Shown: positions 37,125-44,845 of the stretch, one piece after another
Layout: the number at the start of each line of letters is the position of its first letter
Numbering within the stretch: the first letter of the stretch is position 1
From: CAVRUH01 sp963822595
GTDB taxonomy: Bacteria > Chlamydiota > Chlamydiia > Chlamydiales > Waddliaceae
Reading direction: 5' to 3'
NCBI GenBank assembly: GCA_963822595.1
Contig: CAWGIG010000001.1
Span: forward strand, 1,178,001 to 1,242,000
Length of the DNA: 64,000 bases
Position numbers and translations under genes: made by a program
The notes under the pieces: model-generated
The model's input: only the letters and a program-made list of their open reading frames with translations
What the model was told of the DNA's origin: nothing
Database searches by the model: none

Positions 37125-37877
37125 CTATTCTGCATCAAAGATGAGCACTTTGTCATTGCGGACCACATCATACCCACCCATCCATTGGGATTCCTTTACA
37201 TTTTTGTAGGATTTTTCTTCTATTTGACAAATGATTTGATCTTCGTGAACAGTGATAAATTTTACAGTACCTGGCATTTTGTCGATAAGAGTGTGGAGTT
37301 GTTTGCCTGTGTTAATATCCCAAATAATTAATCGAAATTCATCATCATGAGGATAGGATGAAAACTTTCGATATCCCGCGATCATTAGGTTGTCATGCAG
37401 GCAAATCACCTTCGGTGTAAATGTCTCAGCTGTTTTGAACAACGAAATCTGCTCAAAAGTGTTTTTGGAAATACCTTTTATGATACCTTTCCTATAACCA
37501 ATGAAAAAGGTGTTTCCATTTTCAGCAAATACCGTCTTTGGATTCGATTTTGTTCCTTTCCACTTTGCCAAAGCGTCTTGTTGGTTAAACAGCACCTTAC
37601 AATACTCGTTGGGCAAAATATCCTTTGTAAAATTCATCTCTTCTGTAGGAGGAACGAGAGCTTTTTCTTTGAGAGAAATTGCATAGAATTGATGACGGGG
37701 ACCCGCAGGATCGGTCTTAAAAATTAAAAAATCATTGTGAATTTTATGTTCGTAAAATCGCAAGTGTACCTTCAAGTCAATCTCGGTGTACTCTACTTTT
37801 CGTTTTTTTGTAAAACGGGTATCCACTAATTCTGTAGGCTGTAGCCTATAATTCGCACCTGTAGCATTTACCTGCAT
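37125..37877 (-). CDS. Beta-propeller (WD40-like) protein, unknown (250 aa)
   Basis: A soluble protein of repeated beta-strand blocks. One block (FRLIIWDINTGKQLHTLIDK) is a typical WD40 blade, and others such as KVICLHDNLMIAGYRKFSSY and VKFITVHEDQIICQIEEKSY fit degenerate blades. A basic patch TKKRKVEY near residue 24 resembles a nuclear-localisation-type cluster, which may be chance. No signal peptide. It shares a general style with the 358-aa protein at 38635. Function unknown; protein binding is likely. Confidence 0.65.
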   Translation of the reverse strand: MQVNATGANYRLQPTELVDTRFTKKRKVEYTEIDLKVHLRFYEHKIHNDFLIFKTDPAGPRHQFYAISLKEKALVPPTEEMNFTKDILPNEYCKVLFNQQDALAKWKGTKSNPKTVFAENGNTFFIGYRKGIIKGISKNTFEQISLFKTAETFTPKVICLHDNLMIAGYRKFSSYPHDDEFRLIIWDINTGKQLHTLIDKMPGTVKFITVHEDQIICQIEEKSYKNVKESQWMGGYDVVRNDKVLIFDAE

Positions 37878-38104
37878 GATTCTTATCCTCGACGGTTAAT
37901 TTATTCTCATAAACTAATTTATCGAAGAATTTACATCCAATGAAAAACCTTTATTGTTGCAATAGAGAACATTCTTTTTACGCTGAAGGCGTAATTTATA
38001 AAAGCCTTGGCATCGCAATAAGGAAAGTTTGAAAAAGAGGGGGAAGTGCTGCCTTCACTGCGAACCTCCCGTCTCCTAAATAATTCTTTTTTCATTAGAG
38101 TTAA

Positions 38105-38257
38105 TAATAGACGTTTGGCAAACAATTTTCAACGCAGAGACGGAGAGGTTCGCAGAGACGCGGAGGATGAAAATGATTGTTTTTCTCTTTTTCTTCCTCA
38201 GCGCCTCTGCGAACCTCTCCGTCTCTGCGTTGAAAATTGTTTGCCAAACGTCTATTA
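38105..38257. repeat. Long perfect-type palindrome with 63-bp arms
   Basis: Arms at 38105-38167 and 38195-38257 pair over 63 bases with two mismatches, around a 27-base T-rich loop. The arms are built from CGCAGAGACGGAGAGG/TTCGCAGAG units, like the arms of the elements at 23.5 and 43.8 kb but a different sequence. The flanks (37878-38104) hold no gene I can support. It may be a MITE-like insertion or a transcript-ending cruciform. Confidence 0.9.
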
Positions 38258-38321
38258 GTTATTACGCGGTAATGGGGAGGATAAAAACCTAGATTTCTGT
38301 TTTTTAAATGAGTTTTTATTC

Positions 38322-38516
38322 TTACTTTTTCAGATCACAGCTATTTTTACCCAGAATTTGATACAGGACACACCATCCTGCAAAAGCTTCATAAAAGGTA
38401 AATAGGCTAACTAAAAGAACAATCCAACTGCTATACCACCAAGCCAATAATAAAAGGGCAATAGCAGTTATCAATCTGAGAACTCTATCCGTTGTGCCGA
38501 TATTTTCCTTTATCAT
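38322..38516 (-). CDS. DUF2892 (YgaP-type) small membrane protein (64 aa)
   Basis: ATG 38516 gives MIKENIGTTDRVLRLITAIAL, the typical start of DUF2892 proteins, with AGGA about eight bases upstream; an upstream in-frame start at 38573 has no support. Two short hydrophobic segments (VLRLITAIALLLLAWWY and WIVLLVSLFTFYEAFAGWC) are followed by the family's C-terminal CVLYQILGKNSC. Often linked to rhodanese or sulphur chemistry, but no such partner is nearby. Confidence 0.85.
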   Translation of the reverse strand: MIKENIGTTDRVLRLITAIALLLLAWWYSSWIVLLVSLFTFYEAFAGWCVLYQILGKNSCDLKK

Positions 38517-38634
38517 AAATATGATCCTATACAATTTATCACTAGAATTCAACTTCAGTTTTTGTCTTTCCAATATTTGTTGTCTCTAAATAGATTAATG
38601 ATTAATATTTTGCCTTTAAACCTTTGGAGATATC

Positions 38635-39711
38635 ATGAATATATTTGGCACAGTGGATCCTAATAGCCCAAAGTGGGTCACTACCGAAATACAACCTCTT
38701 GAGATTAAATCAAATTTTTCAGCTTGGAACTGGCAGGTTTTAGATAGTTCTAATATAGCTGTTCTCTTTTTAAGTAGAATGGCAGGAAAAAACTTGAATG
38801 AAGGATATATGGCTTCTGAAGTTGCCGACCCGATTAGAAGTTATATCTACAAAGTGAATATCGAAAGTGGTGCCTTCGAATTTCTCGCGGCTTCGGGAAA
38901 GGAGTTAGAACTGCACCTTTATGAGGGGCAACTCGTGGTTTCTTCTTTAAAAGAGAAAAGGCATTTTTCAATTTCAAAAAATACAGGAGTGGAGACTGAA
39001 TACCAAACCGGGTCTGATAAGAAAAAATGGTACCGGATTGAGGGAGCGACAAAAGAGCTTGTTAAAATAGCTCCAATTGAAACAAAACCAATTTCAAAAG
39101 CAGCTGAATGGAAAGAATTTGTAAAAGAACAAGCGCGTGAGTTGGCTTTCTCTGGTAATCAAGGGCTTCTTTGTAGTATGAAGAAACTTCTTTTTATAGA
39201 CACCGAAAAAAAACAAATAACGCACGTTATAAGCCTGAAGGACTCCGTAAAATTTCTTGAAGCAAGATATATTGACGAAAATAATGTTCATTTAATAGCA
39301 GAAGGAGGAGGATATTCTAAGGCAATAACTTTAAATTCCTTTGTAAAGCGAGGAGACACTTGGTTTTGGGATACAATTATGCCATTCCCTTTTTACAGGA
39401 CGGGAAATACAGATTTAAAATGGGAACTCACTGAGAATGTTTATCGAATTTTCATGCTTTATGGATTGGAGCACTATGATTATTCTCCCTATCGTGCGCT
39501 GCATATTTATGACCTGCGAAATCAGTTAAGAGAGAAAAAAACGATCCAGATTTCGATCAAACCATTACCCCATTACTCTGGCAAGATTGAGTTGAGAATC
39601 CCCTCAAAAGATCATCATCTTCTCCTTCAAAGAGCGAAAGAGGCCGGAATGAGCTTGCCTGATTATTTAAAGCAAAGCCTTCATAAGCTTGCAAGTGGGA
39701 ACGATGAATAA
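38635..39711 (+). CDS. Unknown beta-rich protein with RHH-like tail (358 aa)
   Basis: Residues 1-310 look like a beta-propeller or other beta-rich fold (KWVTTEIQPLEIKSNFSAWNW, KLLFIDTEKKQITHVISLKD). The last 40 residues (GKIELRIPSKDHHLLLQRAKEAGMSLPDYLKQSLHKLA) resemble a ribbon-helix-helix DNA-binding unit of the CopG type. No signal peptide. Ribosome site GGAGA precedes ATG 38635. Possibly a DNA-binding sensor; no named family is recognised. Confidence 0.6.
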   Translation: MNIFGTVDPNSPKWVTTEIQPLEIKSNFSAWNWQVLDSSNIAVLFLSRMAGKNLNEGYMASEVADPIRSYIYKVNIESGAFEFLAASGKELELHLYEGQLVVSSLKEKRHFSISKNTGVETEYQTGSDKKKWYRIEGATKELVKIAPIETKPISKAAEWKEFVKEQARELAFSGNQGLLCSMKKLLFIDTEKKQITHVISLKDSVKFLEARYIDENNVHLIAEGGGYSKAITLNSFVKRGDTWFWDTIMPFPFYRTGNTDLKWELTENVYRIFMLYGLEHYDYSPYRALHIYDLRNQLREKKTIQISIKPLPHYSGKIELRIPSKDHHLLLQRAKEAGMSLPDYLKQSLHKLASGNDE

Positions 39712-39843
39712 ATCAATAGTCTGTCTGGTTTGTTTAAGTATGTTACAAATTCATCATTTTAAATAAGACCCTCTCCTTTAGGTGTCAAAGATTACCTAAT
39801 CTTAACTTCAAAATTTTATCTTTATACTTTCTTTACATTGTTT

Positions 39844-39852
39844 TGCTATAAT
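39844..39852 (+). promoter_or_regulatory. Extended -10 promoter element
   Basis: TGCTATAAT 53 bases before ATG 39905, with no good -35 box at 17 bp. The same extended box occurs at the toxin-antitoxin promoter. Confidence 0.5.
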
Positions 39853-39904
39853 AAATCTTTATTCTTTAAAAGAAGTTAAATAAACATAAAAATTGAGAGG
39901 TTGT

Positions 39905-40384
39905 ATGACAAATGTTATTGGGGGTCTCCTCCATGGTATGGTAATAGAGACTGATGTTGAAAGTTTTACAGGAAAATATCTTTATAGTGATTTTGCTACA
40001 GGAAGAGGAGAGAAAGACTCCACCTTAAATTCATTAGCGAAAATTCCTTTTGTGGGTATTGCAGCAGGTATTGCAAGAGTTGCCCTAGGAATTCTCCATA
40101 CTATTGGTCATCTTTTTGCTGCACTTTTTACTCTACAGAAAGGTCACCTATTTCACGCCGCTAAGGGAGCATGTGAAATTTTAAGAGGAGTTATTGAATC
40201 AACTCCAATTGTAGGACGCATATTTGCCAATTCTTATAATTCTGTATCTATAACTTTTACGGATTTTGATGATGAAGGGGATCGATCATGGTGGATGATA
40301 AAAATCTATAATCCAAATAAACCTGATGGGTTAGATTTATGGATGAATGATTGGAAAAACTATCCATTCTATGTGAAGGGATAA
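39905..40384 (+). CDS. Hydrophobic-segment protein, host-membrane candidate (159 aa)
   Basis: ATG 39905 is chosen over an upstream TTG because GAGAGG sits four bases before it. The middle (about 45-125) has hydrophobic, glycine-rich helices (KIPFVGIAAGIARVALGILHTIGHLFAALF and ILRGVIESTPIVGRIFA) flanked by polar ends. No cleavable signal. It may associate with membranes, as Inc-like proteins do. I cannot name the family. Confidence 0.6.
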   Translation: MTNVIGGLLHGMVIETDVESFTGKYLYSDFATGRGEKDSTLNSLAKIPFVGIAAGIARVALGILHTIGHLFAALFTLQKGHLFHAAKGACEILRGVIESTPIVGRIFANSYNSVSITFTDFDDEGDRSWWMIKIYNPNKPDGLDLWMNDWKNYPFYVKG

Positions 40385-40592
40385 AATTTCTCCTAGAAAT
40401 AAGTATCTGTTAAAGGATTGGTATACGCAACAATCTTCGAACAGGTACTTTCTCGCCTTGTCTGTATTTCTCTTAATCTTACCTCATGGACCCTATTATA
40501 AATCCCGAGCTTATTGCTTATCCCAACTTGACTTAAAAATCGATGAAGTTTAGCTTGCTAACCATTATTAATATTTTAAGACGGGGGGAAAT

Positions 40593-43500
40593 ATGTTGAT
40601 TGATAACAAGAGTGATTCTACCATTTCGTGGCTGACTTCAGAGGTTGAAAAACTCCAAGAAGTTGCACCTCCCTCGAGCGTGGCGAAAGTTCAATCTCTT
40701 GCATATTGTCGGTTTCCTACCTTAAATTATCATGAAGGGGAAATGCTCCTTGCCTTTTGTTCTGCAGGAGCACTATGGATTGCTAGATCCGATGGAGAAG
40801 ACTTTTCAACTCCAGTGAAATTAACCGATAGCTGCTCTGCTGTGACACACCCGGTTATTTCTCCGGATAACAAAAAAATTGCCTACTGTTCAAGACTGAC
40901 GAAAATTTTTGAAATAGCTGTCCAAGGAAATCAAGCGCCACAACAACTCACTTTTTATGGGTCCAATACTTTTCCTGTTAAATACCTTCAGAATGATTCC
41001 CTCATCTATGCTAGCAATTTTCAATCACCCTTTCGTCACAGTTACCAACTCTATATTCGCGAGAATGGGAAAACAAATCAAATTCATCTTTCCTCCGCCT
41101 ATGAAATAGCTTTTTCCGATGACAAAAAAACGATTTTCTTTACCCGAAATAAGGGTGACGATCCTGCAAAAAGATATCAGGGGGGTTTTGTCAAAGATAT
41201 TTGGAGCTATTCAGAAGGGCAGGTGACTTGTAAACCATTGACAGAAAATTTAAAAGGTCATTGCTTTAATCCGATGTTTTGGCAAGAGACACTCTATTTT
41301 TTAAGGCACCATGATGGAGTGACCAATATCTTTTCCATGAATAAAGATGGAGACAATTTGCAACAAAAAACGTTTGTTAAAGACTTAGATATTCAAGAAG
41401 CATCCTTATCAAATGGAATAATCGCTTATAGACAAGGTATTCAAATTCATCTCTTTGATTGCACCATTGGTGAAACAAAAACTTTAGATTTTTCCATAAC
41501 AGGGGATGCGGAACTTTCACGAGATCGCTGGATTGACGATTCGAAGGAATACATGACAGATGTTCAGCCGAGCCCTTGCGGAAAAAATATCCTTATCACC
41601 TGTCGCGGACAGTTATTTTTAGCAAGTATCGATAAGAAAAAACCCATTCTTTCCCTCACAGACCCCTCGGATATCCGATATCACCAAGCTAAATATATTG
41701 GTCAAACAAATGATATTGTTACTATTTCTGACAGAAATGGGGAACAAGCAATATGGAAAGTTTCAGGTGATGAAAAGATTAAACTTACAAAAGATTTTAA
41801 AGCACGTGTGATGCACTACTCTATTTCTCCTTGTGGACAATATTTATTCTGTCAGTTCTGGCGTAACAAATGTGAAGTGATTGATATAAGAGCTAAAGTG
41901 AGTAAATCGCTAGCTCTAGAAAGTGAAAGGGCGATATTTTCTCCTGATTCTAAGAAAATTGCTATACAAGGGATAAATAACGACAATCGCATGTCCGTAA
42001 TTTATATTTATGATTTTGTGAGTGAAAAATTGACCCTTGTAACTTCTAATAATAAAAATAGCCATACTCCTAAATGGTCTGAGGATGGTAGGCATCTTTT
42101 CTTTATATCAGACAGGAATTTTAAAAGCACCGTGACTCATGGGTGGGAACTCCATGGGCAGGGTGCCAATTTGCCGAAAATAGGTCAGATTTGCCATGTT
42201 CCATTAACTCGCCCTTTTACTTCTTGGTTCGATAATACCGAAACTTTAGACCAATGGGACCTAGAAGATACCTTTTCAAGGATAGAAGTTATTTCAAAAG
42301 AACCCCAAAATATAAAAAATATTTTCTTCACAAAAGAACATTTTTATGCCCTTTTCGATCAATCTCTCCAGGTGCTTGAAAGAGCAAAGAAAGATATCGG
42401 ATGGAAGGAACTCTATTCCGATGTGAAAGAAGCCAATCTTACTGAAAATAAGAAATATATTCTTATCCTTGATAAAGATAGCAAATACCACATCGTTCCT
42501 GCTAATGGAAAAAAAGAAGAAAAAGAGACGGTCCTACTCAACGAATGGAAGATTAAGGTATCTCCGAAGTTTGAATGGAAACAGCGATTTCACGAAGCGT
42601 GGAGAAATCAACGCGATCTTTTTTATGATGTGAAGATGCATAACGTAAATTGGGAAGGTATTAAGTTAAAATACCAACCTTTTCTCGATTTTGTAACATC
42701 CAATGAAGAATTAAACGATCTGATTTCTCAAATGCTAGGAGAGTTGGGCGCTCTTCACCATTTTGTGAGAGGGGGTGATAGTAAAAAAAGTGAACCCGAG
42801 ACCCTTCAAGGATACCTTGGAGCTACTTTTGAAAAATGCGCCGAAGGATTCAAGATTCGAAAAATCCTCCTTACTGATCCTGATGATACGAGTATGCAAT
42901 CTCCTCTTAATACATTTGATAAAAAATTTAAAGTCGGAGATATCATCACAAAAATCAATGGGAGGTCTTGGAATTATATTGAGGAAGCTTTAATCCAGAT
43001 GAAAGATAAAACGATTTCTCTGACCCTTTTAAATGGAAAAACCCATGAAGTTGAAACGCATGATCGATTAAAAGAAGAAAAACTTCTTCATGACGAATGG
43101 GTCTTTCTTAATAGGAAAAAAGTGGAAAAGCAGTCAGGGAGACAAATTGGGTATGTCCAGATGAGAAATATGTTGGAAGATGGGTTAAATGACTTTCATC
43201 GTCAATTTTATGCTCAAATTGATAAAAGAGGGATGATTTTTGATTTGAGACACAATCTTGGGGGTAATGTTGATCACCTTATTTTGGAGAAACTCCTTAA
43301 AAAGACATGGATGCACCTTGAAGATCCGCATGGGTTAGTTGCAAATATGATGGTCGATGCTTTTAGGGGTCCCATTCTAGCTCTATGTGACGAATCATCG
43401 TTCTCTGATGCCGAGACATTTCTTCGTGCCTTCCAAAAACTGCAACTTGGCAAAGTGGTTGGGTGTCAAACATGGGGCGGTGGCGTTTGGCTTATCTCAG

Positions 43501-43700
43501 ACCTTGGATTAGGCATTGATAAAGGCCGGGCAACGATTCCCAATTTTGGTTGTTATGACAACGAGGGCAGTCAGATCATTGAGGGAAAAGGTATAGTCCC
43601 GGACATTGTGGTCAGAAATGACCCACGAAGAGAATTTTACGGCTCTGACGATATCTTGCAACGAGGCGTTCAAGAGCTCTTAGATCAAATTCCGAAATGA
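40593..43700 (+). CDS. Tricorn-type protease homologue (S41, 1035 aa)
   Basis: Residues about 30-560 are TolB/WD40-type propeller repeats (SPDNKKIAYCS, ISPCGQYLFCQFW, SEDGRHLFFISDR). A C1-like helical domain follows (WKQRFHEAWRNQRDLFYDVKMHNVNW), then a PDZ-like domain (GDIITKINGRSW), then an S41 peptidase domain. The nucleophile is probably S938 in DESSFSDAETF, followed by D939 as in Tricorn, with QTWGGGVW downstream. Archaeal Tricorn degrades peptides after the proteasome; bacterial homologues are scattered. The strong GGGGGGA ribosome site supports ATG 40593. Cytosolic; no signal peptide. Confidence 0.88.
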   Translation: MLIDNKSDSTISWLTSEVEKLQEVAPPSSVAKVQSLAYCRFPTLNYHEGEMLLAFCSAGALWIARSDGEDFSTPVKLTDSCSAVTHPVISPDNKKIAYCSRLTKIFEIAVQGNQAPQQLTFYGSNTFPVKYLQNDSLIYASNFQSPFRHSYQLYIRENGKTNQIHLSSAYEIAFSDDKKTIFFTRNKGDDPAKRYQGGFVKDIWSYSEGQVTCKPLTENLKGHCFNPMFWQETLYFLRHHDGVTNIFSMNKDGDNLQQKTFVKDLDIQEASLSNGIIAYRQGIQIHLFDCTIGETKTLDFSITGDAELSRDRWIDDSKEYMTDVQPSPCGKNILITCRGQLFLASIDKKKPILSLTDPSDIRYHQAKYIGQTNDIVTISDRNGEQAIWKVSGDEKIKLTKDFKARVMHYSISPCGQYLFCQFWRNKCEVIDIRAKVSKSLALESERAIFSPDSKKIAIQGINNDNRMSVIYIYDFVSEKLTLVTSNNKNSHTPKWSEDGRHLFFISDRNFKSTVTHGWELHGQGANLPKIGQICHVPLTRPFTSWFDNTETLDQWDLEDTFSRIEVISKEPQNIKNIFFTKEHFYALFDQSLQVLERAKKDIGWKELYSDVKEANLTENKKYILILDKDSKYHIVPANGKKEEKETVLLNEWKIKVSPKFEWKQRFHEAWRNQRDLFYDVKMHNVNWEGIKLKYQPFLDFVTSNEELNDLISQMLGELGALHHFVRGGDSKKSEPETLQGYLGATFEKCAEGFKIRKILLTDPDDTSMQSPLNTFDKKFKVGDIITKINGRSWNYIEEALIQMKDKTISLTLLNGKTHEVETHDRLKEEKLLHDEWVFLNRKKVEKQSGRQIGYVQMRNMLEDGLNDFHRQFYAQIDKRGMIFDLRHNLGGNVDHLILEKLLKKTWMHLEDPHGLVANMMVDAFRGPILALCDESSFSDAETFLRAFQKLQLGKVVGCQTWGGGVWLISDLGLGIDKGRATIPNFGCYDNEGSQIIEGKGIVPDIVVRNDPRREFYGSDDILQRGVQELLDQIPK

Positions 43701-43730
43701 GCTTTATGGCTAATGCCGTCAACTTAAATT

Positions 43731-43874
43731 AAAACGCAGAGTTCACAGAGAACACAGAGAGTAAGAATTTGTATCATATGTCTGAAACTGAGATCATTTT
43801 TATTGATGAATGAATAGTTTAAAACATCTGATTCAAATTCTTACTCTCTGTGTTCTCTGTGAACTCTGCGTTTT
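43731..43874. repeat. Palindromic repeat element, copy 2 (41-bp arms)
   Basis: Perfect 41-base arms at 43731-43771 and 43834-43874. Their sequence is nearly that of the arms at 23439 and 23586, and the inner GAGATCATTTT is also shared. It begins 31 bases after the Tricorn-like stop and lies before a convergent gene. Confidence 0.9.
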
Positions 43875-43935
43875 AAAATCAGTTCTTATATAAAAGGCAT
43901 TTTACGCTGATACCTTTGGGGACGGTCACTTTATT

Positions 43936-44835
43936 TCATGTCTTGGAACGAAAGTCGTAGGTGAATGAAAAATATTGTAACTTTTGTGTCTCTAATAAAT
44001 TTTGGCGCATTAGAAGTCGCTCCGGTTTTTCAGGGTGAGGATGAACACAGGAACACGCATAAATTTTATTATATTCACTATGGGGCAGTTCTAATGTTTT
44101 TTCGGCTTCTGCTTCCAAAAATGAATCCATGGAAGGATCATGCATAAACCCCAGACCCTTAAGCTTGTTGTGCCAAGGTGGATCTCCCCTCATCCATAAC
44201 CCTTTCCCTTGAAATAATGCACCAAAATGTCTATCAATAGAACAGATGAGCAATTTACCCAATTCCTTTCTGCGGTATTCATGCTTTACACAGAGGTTCA
44301 TTATTTGATGATATCCCTTCGGCTTAACGCCTGGAAAGTCGGCAGCTAAAACATTATTAGAGTCTCGATTTCTATAAAGAATAATATCCGGAGAAGAGGC
44401 TACATGAACCGTTCCGATGATTTCTTTCTGCTCTGATACCATAATAAACCTTTTTCCATAATCAGCCCATAAGGTTTTAATCTTTATCGGTGAAATAAAA
44501 TTTGTTATGACTGCATCTACAATATGATCAGGGAGGTGGCCAGCAGCATTAGATTGACGAGCATCCGAAATGGAGCGTACCAAGAGATTGGAAATAGCGG
44601 CGACAACTTCTTCGTTACCTATATTGGCAATACCAATTTCGCAAAGTCCAACCTTACTAACAAGAGTGATACTTTTGTCCAAAAAAATATCGTTTGTTGT
44701 CATCGATGGTGGGTTGGATAATATTCTCGAGGCTAAAGTTGAAAGCCTTCTGATGGGCGGTGTATATAGGTTCTTGCGCTGAACCGAATTAAATCCAATA
44801 ACAAAGGGATAATAAGCTCTTCGGTATGTATACAT
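43936..44835 (-). CDS. GNAT-like acetyltransferase (299 aa)
   Basis: The C-terminal half has a GNAT-type acetyl-CoA site: YHQIMNLCVKHEYRRKELGKLLICSIDRHF, where RRKELGK replaces the usual Q/RxxGxG/A, preceded by the strand IIGTVHVASSP. The 60-residue N-terminus is unusual (basic, Ser/Pro rich). It lies 10 bases downstream of the 798-aa gene on the same strand and is probably cotranscribed. The motif is not fully canonical, so activity is uncertain. A host- or protein-directed acetyltransferase is possible. Confidence 0.65.
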   Translation of the reverse strand: MYTYRRAYYPFVIGFNSVQRKNLYTPPIRRLSTLASRILSNPPSMTTNDIFLDKSITLVSKVGLCEIGIANIGNEEVVAAISNLLVRSISDARQSNAAGHLPDHIVDAVITNFISPIKIKTLWADYGKRFIMVSEQKEIIGTVHVASSPDIILYRNRDSNNVLAADFPGVKPKGYHQIMNLCVKHEYRRKELGKLLICSIDRHFGALFQGKGLWMRGDPPWHNKLKGLGFMHDPSMDSFLEAEAEKTLELPHSEYNKIYACSCVHPHPEKPERLLMRQNLLETQKLQYFSFTYDFRSKT

Positions 44836-44845
44836 CGTAAAAATC

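Noticed and set aside
40545..40575. Promoter TTGACT with TAGCTT before the Tricorn-like gene
   Set aside because: The -10 match is only three of six bases.
23439..43874. CRISPR array from the repeated CACAGAG/GTAAGAATTTG blocks
   Set aside because: The blocks are inverted, not direct, repeats, without regular spacers or cas genes.
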